Source: Ahniella affigens
GTDB lineage: Bacteria; Pseudomonadota; Gammaproteobacteria; Xanthomonadales; Ahniellaceae
Length of the DNA stretch: 64,000 nt
Reading direction: 5' to 3'
Assembly (NCBI RefSeq): GCF_003015185.1
Contig: NZ_CP027860.1
Span: forward strand, 3,100,001-3,164,000
The notes under the pieces are model-generated. The model was not told the DNA's origin, searched no databases, and was given only the letters and a program-made list of their open reading frames with translations. Below are positions 26,284-34,756 of the stretch, piece after piece. Position numbers and translations under genes: made by a program. Numbering within the stretch: position 1 is the stretch's first letter; the number at the start of each line of letters is the position of its first letter.

Positions 26284-27534
26284 ATGAAACAGACCCTCGC
26301 CCTACTGCCCTTGATGATTGCCATGGGCTTGGCCCAGGCGCGCGAACAAGACGCAATGCAAGTCATCGCATTGGCTGACAGTGCAACGGCGGTCGCATTG
26401 GAGGCCAGCGCCAAGGCACAAGCTGATCTGGCCAAGTCGAGCAAACTCACCGCAGCCGAACAGGACAAGCTCCGAAGCGAACTCGATGCCGCGCAGGAAC
26501 AGCTTGGCGATTTGAGTCGGCGTATTGCCGAACTCAGCATGCAGCTGCACGACACCTCCCCACGCGCGTTCGCATTCCAGTATTTGAACGCCCCGAAGCG
26601 CGCCCTGGTTGGCGTCGTATTCGATTCCGACGACACCGGCGTCAAGATCATTGCGCTGACGCCAAATGGGCCAGCGGCGAAGGCGGGTATTCAAGTCGGT
26701 GATCGCCTGGTCAGTGTCAATGGCACGAGTGTGCCAAAGGTTGCTGGCGGCGACCCGCGTATGGCCGTCGATGCAGCCCGCGAGATGTTTGGCGAGCTTG
26801 AAGACGGCCAAGCCGTCACGATGGTCGTGGAGCGCGCCGGCAAGACCATGACATTCGTCCCCAAGGCCGAACGTCGGGAACCCGCAGAGTGGTCGCAGTT
26901 GTTTGGCGGCAACGTCAAGCTCGACGCGCTGCGCGACATTCAGATCCATAACCTTGCCGATCTGCAAGCGCTCAAGGAAGTCGGCAAATTCCGCGAAATG
27001 CGGGTTCTGGACGGGATGCCCGAGACAATGGCAGGAATCGATGGCGCCGAGCAACGACGGATCGAACTCGTGATCCAGGATCGCGACGGCAAGGGACCCG
27101 GCAAACATCTGGAAAAACTGCACATCCAGGATTTCAATTCGCTGAATCTGAGCAGCCTGAATCCGGAGCTTGGCAAGTACTTTGGTACGGATCGCGGCAT
27201 CCTGGTTCTGGAGAACGACCCGGACATGTTTCCCAATCTGAAGTCGGGCGACGTCATCCAGGTGATCGATGGTCAGCCAGCAGATTCGGTCACCGACGTC
27301 ATGCGGGTGATCGGCAAGAAAAATCCAGGCGAGGTCATGAATATTGAGATCTTCCGGAACCGCCAGCGCCAGGTGATCAGCATGGAAGCACCGGCCGGCC
27401 CGCGCATGTTGTTCCGCGAAAACCTGCAACTGCGCGACAAGGCCCTGCCCACGCCGCCGTCGCCGCCCGCGCCGGGCACGCCGCCCGCGAAGCCGCCCAT
27501 GCCAATTCCACCGCCGAAAGGCGTGTCGGCTTGA
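26284..27534 (+). CDS. Exported double-PDZ protein
   Basis: 416 residues, with AAGGAGC before the start and a signal peptide (about 1-19). A coiled-coil-like stretch (about 45-90, with KLRSELDAAQEQLGDLSRRIAEL) is followed by one PDZ domain (about 105-200, GVVFDSDDTGVKIIALTPNGPAAKAGIQVGDRLVSVNG) and a second near 300-375 (GILVLENDPDMFPNLKSGDVIQVIDGQ). The tail is Pro-rich. No protease domain or catalytic triad is present, so it is probably a periplasmic adaptor for the ECF module. Confidence 0.85.
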   Translation: MKQTLALLPLMIAMGLAQAREQDAMQVIALADSATAVALEASAKAQADLAKSSKLTAAEQDKLRSELDAAQEQLGDLSRRIAELSMQLHDTSPRAFAFQYLNAPKRALVGVVFDSDDTGVKIIALTPNGPAAKAGIQVGDRLVSVNGTSVPKVAGGDPRMAVDAAREMFGELEDGQAVTMVVERAGKTMTFVPKAERREPAEWSQLFGGNVKLDALRDIQIHNLADLQALKEVGKFREMRVLDGMPETMAGIDGAEQRRIELVIQDRDGKGPGKHLEKLHIQDFNSLNLSSLNPELGKYFGTDRGILVLENDPDMFPNLKSGDVIQVIDGQPADSVTDVMRVIGKKNPGEVMNIEIFRNRQRQVISMEAPAGPRMLFRENLQLRDKALPTPPSPPAPGTPPAKPPMPIPPPKGVSA

Positions 27535-27702
27535 GTTGTCAGCGATTCGCCGTGTTGCCTACGCAAGCGGCGACACGGCGATCACCCATGCATGTTGGCC
27601 ATTGACGCAGCAGGACGGCATGGGGATTTGGAACTTGACGGCAACTCGCCGGTGACACCGTTCAACGGCGAGCGGCAGTAGGCGTCAGACGCTTGCAAAG
27701 GA

Positions 27703-27847
27703 GCCTCTGAACAAGTTCAGAGGCGATGCGGGCCATGGATGGCCCGCTCAGAATCAAGCACGCAATTGCTTGATTCTGGGGCAATGAGTCCGGACATGTG
27801 CCGGATTCATTGCGGGTCTGAAAGTCCAGGATGGACTTATTCAGACC
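27703..27847. repeat. Array of five different palindromes in gene-free stretch 27535-27876
   Basis: Five adjacent palindromes: 27703-27724 (GCCTCTGAAC / GTTCAGAGGC), 27728-27747 (GCGGGCC / GGCCCGC), 27749-27778 (CAGAATCAAGCA / TGCTTGATTCTG), 27781-27813 (GCAATGAGTCCGG / CCGGATTCATTGC) and 27815-27847 (GGTCTGAAAGTCC / GGACTTATTCAGACC). They differ in sequence, so this is not a tandem repeat of one unit. A further hairpin with CGCCGTGT / ACACGGCG arms lies at 27549-27581. Related units occur at 2238, 22262 and 51107. Confidence 0.85.
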
Positions 27848-27876
27848 TTCCCTCAGAATCGCAAGCGCCAAGCCCC

Positions 27877-28269
27877 TCACTCAATGACGCGGACCGCGCT
27901 GACCAGCACGATCTGATCACTCTTGCCGCAGTCGACATCCCCCTCGCATTCGGCCGCGAGCACATTCTCGACGCTATAGCTGAGCTTCAGCCGCTTACCG
28001 ACGAGACTCGCGTCCTCGCAAATCTCGAACGCCGCACTCTCCTGGAACTCGGTACCGTCGTCCGCTTTCAGACTCAGGTAGCAGGCAATATCGCCCGCCT
28101 GTGCCTCAAGTAGCGTGCCAGCCGCATGCTTCGATTCGCCGCCCACGGTCAACATGTCGGGCTCTTTTGCGGCGCAACCGGTCACCACAGCAAAGGCAAA
28201 CACTAAGGTGCACGCGCATCTCCGCGCGATGGCCGGGGTCTGGAACGGTTTCGCCTTGTCATGTTGCAT
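27877..28269 (-). CDS. Small putative lipoprotein
   Basis: 130 residues. The N-terminus has a basic start and hydrophobic core ending AVVTGCAAKEP, a plausible lipobox with the lipidated cysteine at about residue 32. The mature part has four further cysteines (ACYL, EICED, AECEGD, DVDCGKS), perhaps two disulfides, and beta-strand pattern. No family recognised. Confidence 0.65.
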   Translation of the reverse strand: MQHDKAKPFQTPAIARRCACTLVFAFAVVTGCAAKEPDMLTVGGESKHAAGTLLEAQAGDIACYLSLKADDGTEFQESAAFEICEDASLVGKRLKLSYSVENVLAAECEGDVDCGKSDQIVLVSAVRVIE

Positions 28270-28620
28270 GTAGCAGTCCTCCTGGAGTCTTCTGATGTGG
28301 GTCGGAATCTAGTAATGTTCCTGCTTAGCCAAGCGGCACCCAGCACACCGATCGCTGCGCCGGGATCAAGTCTAGCAGCTCAACGTTTCCGCGCTGGCCG
28401 ACGATAAGATCACAGCGACTTGCATGTGATGATGATCGAATGGTCATCCACGCAAAACTCCAGGATCTCCAAATCGGCTCCGCGATCACTTGGGCTATAG
28501 TGAAAGCCATGAATGCGCCGGCCTGAAGGCGTGAAGCCGGTTCAATCGCCTCGGGCTCCGCTGTTTGGTTGGTGAACCGGCAACTGCAGACGCACCCCGC
28601 AATCGGATTCTCTTGTCGCC
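28270..28620. other. Gene-free stretch between divergent genes
   Basis: No gene or RNA is seen. It should hold the promoters of the lipoprotein gene and of the plus-strand gene at 28621. A small dyad ATCACA / TGTGAT with ten-base spacer lies at 28409-28430, but its orientation is the reverse of a CRP/Clp site, so no regulator is proposed. Confidence 0.4.
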
Positions 28621-28893
28621 ATGTCCAATCATAGCAATGGATTCAGCCAGCTCAACATTCTGGAAATGTTCTGGGTGCTGCTGCCGATCGCGCTAGTTGT
28701 TTCCGGCGGCGTCCTTGGCGGTGAATGCGATAGTGCGGCCGTCATGTTCAACGTGAGGATCTTCAATGGCACGGGCACCACGCTTTACAAATTTCTGGCG
28801 AGTTCGTTCGTCATAGTTGGGGCAATCGTCTCGTATGTCGTCCCTGCGTCCGTCCTTGTCGGGTTCGTACCAGGTCTCGCACCGAAACCTTAG
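28621..28893 (+). CDS. Small two-TM membrane protein, unknown
   Basis: 90 residues with two hydrophobic stretches (about 14-34, LEMFWVLLPIALVVSGGVL, and 60-85, FLASSFVIVGAIVSYVVPASVLVGF) separated by a polar loop. No family recognised and no strong ribosome binding site. It precedes another unknown membrane protein on the same strand by 51 bases. Confidence 0.5.
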   Translation: MSNHSNGFSQLNILEMFWVLLPIALVVSGGVLGGECDSAAVMFNVRIFNGTGTTLYKFLASSFVIVGAIVSYVVPASVLVGFVPGLAPKP

Positions 28894-28944
28894 CGCCGAA
28901 CGGACGCCGCGCCATGCCCAACACAATTCCGACGGGAGTGACCA

Positions 28945-29646
28945 ATGCGATTGATTGATGCCTTAAAACAGCTCGACTGGACAAAGCCCGCTTCGGATCC
29001 GTCTACCAATCTGACGCTGCGCCAACATGGCCTGATGGCCTTGTTGGCTGCGCTGTTTGCGCCCACGTGGTTTCTCGTCTTTCCGGATGTGAACCCTGTC
29101 ATCCTGGTCTGGAGTGGATTGATGAGCGGTGTCGTACTTGGGATATTGCCAGGTTTGCTTTGGCAAATGAGCGACCCTGAGCGCCGGGCCAAGGTCAACG
29201 GACGCCACACTATCATGACTTTGTTGATGGCATACGGATGCTTTCTGCCGGTCGTCATGTTCAACGCAGCGAATGCTAGTCGCGACCAGAAAGAAATCGA
29301 CCACATGAAGTCACTGCGACAATGCGGCGTTCGCGCCGTGACATTCGCAGCTTGTGGATACCATCAGGCATTGACTGATTCCGCTGTAGTGGGCTCGTTC
29401 ATGCGCCTGCTTGCCGATTCAGACCCATTCGTCCGATCCCATGAAAACGACAATCTGTCGTTCACCGTCACACTTGTCTGTGCCAATGGCCAGTTTCACG
29501 AATATCGCGCGGGAATTCCAAATCGCCACCCTCGCGACTTGGTGATTCACCCCGGCGAAGCGGAGATGTTGCTCAGGCTCGGCGCCGAGTTCGTCGACTC
29601 AGAGTTCAAGTCGCGGAGTCAATGTGCCAACTGCTGCGCTCGCTGA
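28945..29646 (+). CDS. Membrane protein of unknown function
   Basis: 233 residues with three hydrophobic helices (about 29-46, 51-72, 89-107) and a soluble C-terminal domain of about 120 residues that ends in a Cys cluster (SQCANCCAR). GGGAG precedes the ATG. The C-terminal domain has five cysteines in total. No family recognised; it is convergent with the amine oxidase gene. Confidence 0.65.
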   Translation: MRLIDALKQLDWTKPASDPSTNLTLRQHGLMALLAALFAPTWFLVFPDVNPVILVWSGLMSGVVLGILPGLLWQMSDPERRAKVNGRHTIMTLLMAYGCFLPVVMFNAANASRDQKEIDHMKSLRQCGVRAVTFAACGYHQALTDSAVVGSFMRLLADSDPFVRSHENDNLSFTVTLVCANGQFHEYRAGIPNRHPRDLVIHPGEAEMLLRLGAEFVDSEFKSRSQCANCCAR

Positions 29647-29656
29647 ACGCAATCGA

Positions 29657-30832
29657 TCAGCGCTCTGGAACGTATGCAAATGGTTGCAGAACCGCCGGCA
29701 GTTCGCCGCGGAGGGCCCACCTTGCCACCGACTCGCCAATCGCCGCCGAATGCTTGAAGCCATGACCTGAGCACGCTGACACGATGATCGGGCCATTGTG
29801 GCCGACTCGATCGATCCAGAAACGCGCATCGGGTGCTTCGGTATATAGGCACGTCGCGGTTCGAACGCACGCAGGTCCCAATCCACGCAACCGGCTGCGG
29901 ACATGGGTGTCGTACAAGTGCGTGACCTCAGCCTCTGACACGACTCGTGGCACGGCGTCGGGGTCACAAGGTTGGTGGCCGTCAGTCGCGACCTTGACGC
30001 CGCCACCAAGATCGGGGAAGCCGTAGAACCCCTGCCCTGCCTTGGGCCCCCAATTCCAGATGAAGATCGGAAAGCGATTCGCCTGATAGGACTCGGGTTT
30101 GTCCGCCGCAAACCAGTAAAGCACTTGGCGGGTGACGCGCAACGCGGGCGCCGAAACGAGCCCTGGCGGCACGAATCCTGGCGGCACGAACTTTGGCAAC
30201 CAGGCGCCCAGACAAACAATCACCTGCCCGGGCCGATAACTGCCGCGATCAGTTTGAATGAGAAGCCCGCGCGAATCTTCCGACCAGCTCAGCAAACGCT
30301 CGCCGGTATGAATCATGGCGCCGCGCGCTTTCGCTTCGGCCAATTGGGCTGCAATGCACGCCTCGGGCCGGACATAGCCGGCCTCCGGTTCGAAGTAGCC
30401 TTGCTCCGCGCCGGTCAGCTGAAACTGCGGCCAACGAGTCGCAATCTGCGTTGCATCCAAGAGCTCATGGGTAATGCCATGCGCTGCCGCAACGTTGACG
30501 GTGCTCTCGAAGAAATGCGCCTGTCCATGCATCGGCGTCGCTTCGCCGCAGCCCAGGATCAAACCGCCGCATGCTTCATAAAGCGACACCTCGCGACGTT
30601 GCTCAAGATCACGCCAGAGTTGATGAGATCGCTGCACGAGCGGCACATACTCAGGCCCTTCGCCGATCGCCAATCGAGTGATGCGACTCTCGCCATGGGT
30701 CGAGCCGTGCGTGTGCGGTGGGGCAAAGCGATCAATGCCGACAACAGTCGCGCCACGACCACTGGCATGCATCAGTGTCGCCGCACCCATCGCTCCAAGA
30801 CCTAAAACCAGAATGTCGGGCGTGGCAGTCAT
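29657..30832 (-). CDS. FAD-dependent amine oxidase, sarcosine / N-methyltryptophan oxidase type
   Basis: 391 residues. The N-terminal Rossmann motif is GLGAMGAATLMHASGRG; the family marker SRITRLAIGEGPEYVPL follows. CLYTEAPDARFWID aligns with the segment of monomeric sarcosine oxidase whose cysteine binds FAD covalently, and SGHGFKHS closes the active site. It would oxidise a secondary amino acid, giving formaldehyde or an imine and H2O2. The residues do not settle sarcosine versus N-methyltryptophan or another substrate. Confidence 0.9.
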   Translation of the reverse strand: MTATPDILVLGLGAMGAATLMHASGRGATVVGIDRFAPPHTHGSTHGESRITRLAIGEGPEYVPLVQRSHQLWRDLEQRREVSLYEACGGLILGCGEATPMHGQAHFFESTVNVAAAHGITHELLDATQIATRWPQFQLTGAEQGYFEPEAGYVRPEACIAAQLAEAKARGAMIHTGERLLSWSEDSRGLLIQTDRGSYRPGQVIVCLGAWLPKFVPPGFVPPGLVSAPALRVTRQVLYWFAADKPESYQANRFPIFIWNWGPKAGQGFYGFPDLGGGVKVATDGHQPCDPDAVPRVVSEAEVTHLYDTHVRSRLRGLGPACVRTATCLYTEAPDARFWIDRVGHNGPIIVSACSGHGFKHSAAIGESVARWALRGELPAVLQPFAYVPER

Positions 30833-30859
30833 GAGATCGTAACCCGGCGCGGCCTGACG

Positions 30860-32170
30860 CTACAGACGCCCGCTGCGCTTCATTTCGATGTAGCGGTTGA
30901 CCATCGCCATGGCGAGTTGGTCCGGCGGCACGTCCACGCACGGAATATGCGCCGCCTCAAGTCGCTTGAACTCGCGCGCACGCCGCTCCAAGTAGTCGGC
31001 CGCCGCAGCATGGGTCACCGCGTCCTCACCATGGTTGACCGGCGCGGCCAGCGCTTGACCCAGCACCGCCTCGCGCAAACTTGCGACCAGGATCAAGTGA
31101 CGCTTCCGCAGCAACCGAATCGCCGGGAGCAGCGTTTCTTCGTCTTCGTCCCGCAAGTTCGTGACGATGACCACGAGCGCGCGCTTTCTGAGCCTGAGCA
31201 TCAGCGACACCGCGGCCGAATAGAAGTCAGGCATCTGCGTGGTCGGCTGCACATCGTAGACCGCAGACGTCATCTGGTTGATGACCGCCATCGACTTGCG
31301 GGGCGCCAAGAACCGATCGTGCCCGGCGATGGTCATCATGCCGACCGCGTCACCTTGCCGCAGGCCAACAAATCCGAGCAGCAGGGCGGCATTGAGCACA
31401 TGGTCGAGATGCGACAACTGGTCATCCCGCGCCGACATGCGCCGACCACAGTCGATCATCAACATGATCTGCTGATCACGCTCATCCTGATACTCACGCG
31501 AGATCAGGCGATTCATGCGTGACGTCGCCTTCCAGTCGATCTGCCGCTGCGCATCGCCTTCCCGGTATTCGCGCAACTGTTGGAAATCGAGACCCAAGCC
31601 GCGGCGACGCCGACGCAGCACACCAATCTGGGATAGCCGATGATCGGTCGCCATCAACGCAAACCGCGTCAACGCAGCGAAGTTGGGAAATACCTTGATT
31701 GTCGTACCGGCACCCGCAAAGACCCGACGCTCCCAGAAACCCAGCACCGACATGACGCGAAGCTCGATACTGCCAAAGTGATGATCACCGCGTTCGATCG
31801 GCTTGAGTGCGTATTCGGTCTCGACATACCCTTTCGCTACGACCCGGTGTCGCTGCGGCAACAATTCGACCTGGCAATCATTCGGATGGTGATCAAACAC
31901 CTGCACGGACAGCGCCCGCTTCGACGTGTTGTCGATCCGGAGTTTGACCATCCGCCGAACACCCAGCGCGAGCGCATGCGGCACCACGCGATGCGCCTGT
32001 GGCTTGCTCGTACTCAACGCCAGCAAGGCGTCCAGCAAGAACAGCACACCAATTCCAGCCAGACCGATCATGAAATTGCTGGCATGCTCAGGCCACCAGG
32101 CAGCAGCGAGCGATGCCGGCAGCACCAGCAGCAAAATCAATCCGAGCAGTCGGCGCGAAGGAATCAGCAT
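30860..32170 (-). CDS. DUF58 domain protein
   Basis: 436 residues: two N-terminal TM helices (about 7-25 and 32-50), a beta-rich middle, and the DUF58 block with GLDFQQLREYREGDAQRQ-IDWKATSR and a following vWA-like MLMIDCGRRMS strand. It is the last gene of the cluster and overlaps moxR by one base (TAATG). Proteins of this family are usually partners of MoxR ATPases in envelope or metal-insertion processes; the exact role here is unknown. Confidence 0.93.
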   Translation of the reverse strand: MLIPSRRLLGLILLLVLPASLAAAWWPEHASNFMIGLAGIGVLFLLDALLALSTSKPQAHRVVPHALALGVRRMVKLRIDNTSKRALSVQVFDHHPNDCQVELLPQRHRVVAKGYVETEYALKPIERGDHHFGSIELRVMSVLGFWERRVFAGAGTTIKVFPNFAALTRFALMATDHRLSQIGVLRRRRRGLGLDFQQLREYREGDAQRQIDWKATSRMNRLISREYQDERDQQIMLMIDCGRRMSARDDQLSHLDHVLNAALLLGFVGLRQGDAVGMMTIAGHDRFLAPRKSMAVINQMTSAVYDVQPTTQMPDFYSAAVSLMLRLRKRALVVIVTNLRDEDEETLLPAIRLLRKRHLILVASLREAVLGQALAAPVNHGEDAVTHAAAADYLERRAREFKRLEAAHIPCVDVPPDQLAMAMVNRYIEMKRSGRL

Positions 32171-33150
32171 TAGAGTCTGGGCGCTTCCGTCTTCTCAAGC
32201 AAATCAGCGAGCAGCTGATCGCTCGTATGGCCCTCAATGGCGAGATCCGGCGCCGGCGTCACGCGATGCCTAAGCACCGGAATCGCATAGCGCTTGACAT
32301 CGTCCGGTGCGACGAAATCGCGACCGGCCAGCAAAGCGGCTGAGCGGGCGACACGGATCAGTGCGATCGCACCGCGCGGACCTGCGCCAACGGCAATGCC
32401 GGGCGAACTGCGCGTGGCGCGAACAATCCGGAGCGCGTAGTCGTAGACTTTTTCGTCGACGCGGAGATTCGCCGCGATGACCTGCAAGGTGGACAGAATC
32501 TGCGGCTGAATGACGGTCTGTACCTGCTCGACGCTGAGCTTGTCGCCAATCTTGCCGCCGGTCACCTGTTTCAGCACATTGAGCTCTTCCTCGGCGCTTG
32601 GATAGTCAATCAGCACCTTCAGCAAGAAGCGATCGAGCTGTGCTTCGGGCAAGGCGTAAGTGCCCTCCTGCTCGATTGGATTCTGGGTCGCCAGCACCAT
32701 GAATGGCGGTTCGAGTTTGAACGCGGTTCCCTCGATGGTGACTTGCCCCTCCTGCATGACTTCGAGCAACGCCGATTGCGTCTTCGCCGGCGCGCGGTTG
32801 ATTTCGTCGGCGAGCAGCAGGTTCGCAAACACTGGGCCGCGACGGGTCGTGAATTGACCGCTACCAGGATCGTAGAGCGTGTGGCCGGTGACGTCAGCTG
32901 GCATCAAGTCCGGCGTGAATTGGATGCGCGCAAACGTACCCGAGAAGGTTTTTGCCAGAGCCTGGACCAGTAAGGTCTTGCCGAGGCCAGGCACCCCTTC
33001 AATCAGGACGTGACCGCCTGCCAACAAGGCCGCAACCGTTTGCTCGACTACCTGGTCTTGACCGACAAAAGCCTTGGCAACCTGGTTGCGCATCTCCTGC
33101 ACCAGTCGCAGCGCGCGTTCAAATTGTTCCTGGGGAATGTTCAGAGACAT
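32170..33150 (-). CDS. MoxR family AAA+ ATPase
   Basis: 326 residues, complete AAA_3 module: Walker A GVPGLGKT (52-59), Walker B LLLADEIN (111-118), sensor region ATQNPIEQEGTYALPEAQLDRF, and a C-terminal lid with DDVKRYAIPVLRHRV. MoxR proteins act as chaperones that remodel vWA-domain partners, here probably the DUF58 product. A 151-base gap with no visible feature separates it from the upstream DUF4350 gene. Confidence 0.95.
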   Translation of the reverse strand: MSLNIPQEQFERALRLVQEMRNQVAKAFVGQDQVVEQTVAALLAGGHVLIEGVPGLGKTLLVQALAKTFSGTFARIQFTPDLMPADVTGHTLYDPGSGQFTTRRGPVFANLLLADEINRAPAKTQSALLEVMQEGQVTIEGTAFKLEPPFMVLATQNPIEQEGTYALPEAQLDRFLLKVLIDYPSAEEELNVLKQVTGGKIGDKLSVEQVQTVIQPQILSTLQVIAANLRVDEKVYDYALRIVRATRSSPGIAVGAGPRGAIALIRVARSAALLAGRDFVAPDDVKRYAIPVLRHRVTPAPDLAIEGHTSDQLLADLLEKTEAPRL

Positions 33151-33301
33151 CTTGCCTTCCTTCTGATCGTCTGGGTGTGCCCAAGTTGCTGCGATGCAGA
33201 CAACCCGGGCGAATCGGGGACTTCAATGGATGCCGACCATGGCGGCCGCCGATGCGTCAGCACCGCGTCGTCAGCACGCACAACATGGGTTCGGCATCGG
33301 C

Positions 33302-34756
33302 TCATCGTTTTCTGATCTGCTGGTGATCGAGCGCGGCGTGAACATCACGACAGGCGCGCATCAGGCGCGTCCATTCGAGAATGGTCCCGGGTGTCTGCTG
33401 ACTCGCAATCTGAAACGCACAATCCGGCGTCAGGCTGAATTGTTTGATCAGAAACTCGCGCGTCTCCGCCTCGTTGGCAATGCCGATATGCGGGAACTCG
33501 CGGCGGACTCGCGCCAAGGCAACACGGAGCGCCGCAAGGCCGATTTCCTCGCGCTGATTAGCCGCGGCGAGAAAATTGCCACTGGCACGCAAATGCTCCA
33601 GCAGGCGCCGCCGCACGGGCACCGGGTCTTCAGCGATCGGCCCAAAGCGCGGCATCGCCCGCCACAACCAGAACCCGATCAGAATGCCTAACGCAAGCAT
33701 CGGCGCCCAAGCGTTCTTTTTGACCCAATCCGCCAGATCACGACGCTCAGGAATGTAGAACATCACCGACTTCGGGTCCGGATGGCGATGAATCAACTGC
33801 CACAGGAACTCGGCGTGATCATTGCGCGCCAATTCGAAGTTCTCAAACATCGACAACGAGTTCAGGACAACGACCTCGCCCTTGCCAACCGGAAACGTCA
33901 GCACATATTGGCCCGACGCATCGGCCAGGATGGCCTCGGTTCGAAAACGCGAGAGATGCTGCTGCCACGGAATATGCACCAGCATTTCTGGCACATTCGC
34001 CCATTGAATGCGGCGCAGATTCGGGTCTGGAAAGAAGCGGTTCTTCAATCGGTCGCTGCTATCGGCAGCATCAAAGTAGTCGTCCAGGTCGAAGTCAGAG
34101 TCTGCATCTTCCGATTCATCGTAGTCCGCATCCTCGCCTTCGGTATCGTTGGTAGTCCCGTCTTCGGTAGCCGTGCCGTCCTGCGCCGCACTGTCTTCGG
34201 CAGTGCTGTCTTCGGCAGTGCTGTCTTCAGATTCGACGTCAGAGTCGGCATCCGCACCATCCTCTACCGTTTCATCTTCGGAGTAGCCATCCTCGAACGG
34301 GTCGCCATCAGCATCATCCGCGTCGTCGTCTGATTCGGATGACTCTGACTCATCGCTCTCATCCGACACGATGGCACGCCGCTCGACGCCAAACAGATCG
34401 GCCAGTGAGTCGTCTTCGGCATACCACTTGGCTTCCAGGATCAACACGCCGCCTTGTTCGACAAACGCCTGAACTCTGGAACGCGCGCGCGCCGATACTT
34501 CTTCGCGGTCATCGCCAACGATGAGCACATCCGGTCGATTCAGGCCGGTCAGCGCTTCCAACAGTCCAAGTCGATCCGCATCCAGGTCGAGATGCTCCAG
34601 CGTTCGGATGGCCGCACGGAAACGGTCTCGAAGCACCTCTGGTTTCGGTGGAATCGGACGCTCAATGATGGCGCGATCAAAGACGCTGAAAAAGCCGAAC
34701 GTACCAAGACCGAGCACCAGTACAACAACGAGGGCAACCCAGAACTGGCGGCTCAT
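33302..34756 (-). CDS. DUF4350 membrane protein with a long acidic insert
   Basis: 484 residues: N-terminal TM (about 5-25), a GATase-like DUF4350 domain (GLNRPDVLIVGDDREEVSAR, GGVLILEAKWYAEDDSLADLFG), a 105-residue Asp/Glu/Ser-rich insert (131-235) containing EDSTAEDSTAEDSAAQDG, then the second part of the domain (GKGEVVVLNSLSMFENFELARNDHA), a second TM (about 353-369) and a cytoplasmic tail. The insert is encoded by a short tandem repeat near 34187-34230 and interrupts the domain. Its start overlaps the DUF4129 gene stop by four bases. Confidence 0.85.
   Translation of the reverse strand: MSRQFWVALVVVLVLGLGTFGFFSVFDRAIIERPIPPKPEVLRDRFRAAIRTLEHLDLDADRLGLLEALTGLNRPDVLIVGDDREEVSARARSRVQAFVEQGGVLILEAKWYAEDDSLADLFGVERRAIVSDESDESESSESDDDADDADGDPFEDGYSEDETVEDGADADSDVESEDSTAEDSTAEDSAAQDGTATEDGTTNDTEGEDADYDESEDADSDFDLDDYFDAADSSDRLKNRFFPDPNLRRIQWANVPEMLVHIPWQQHLSRFRTEAILADASGQYVLTFPVGKGEVVVLNSLSMFENFELARNDHAEFLWQLIHRHPDPKSVMFYIPERRDLADWVKKNAWAPMLALGILIGFWLWRAMPRFGPIAEDPVPVRRRLLEHLRASGNFLAAANQREEIGLAALRVALARVRREFPHIGIANEAETREFLIKQFSLTPDCAFQIASQQTPGTILEWTRLMRACRDVHAALDHQQIRKR

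Noticed and set aside
28409-28430. Dyad ATCACA-N10-TGTGAT as a CRP/Clp site
   Set aside because: The half-sites point the wrong way for a CRP site (TGTGA-N6-TCACA), so it was not called.
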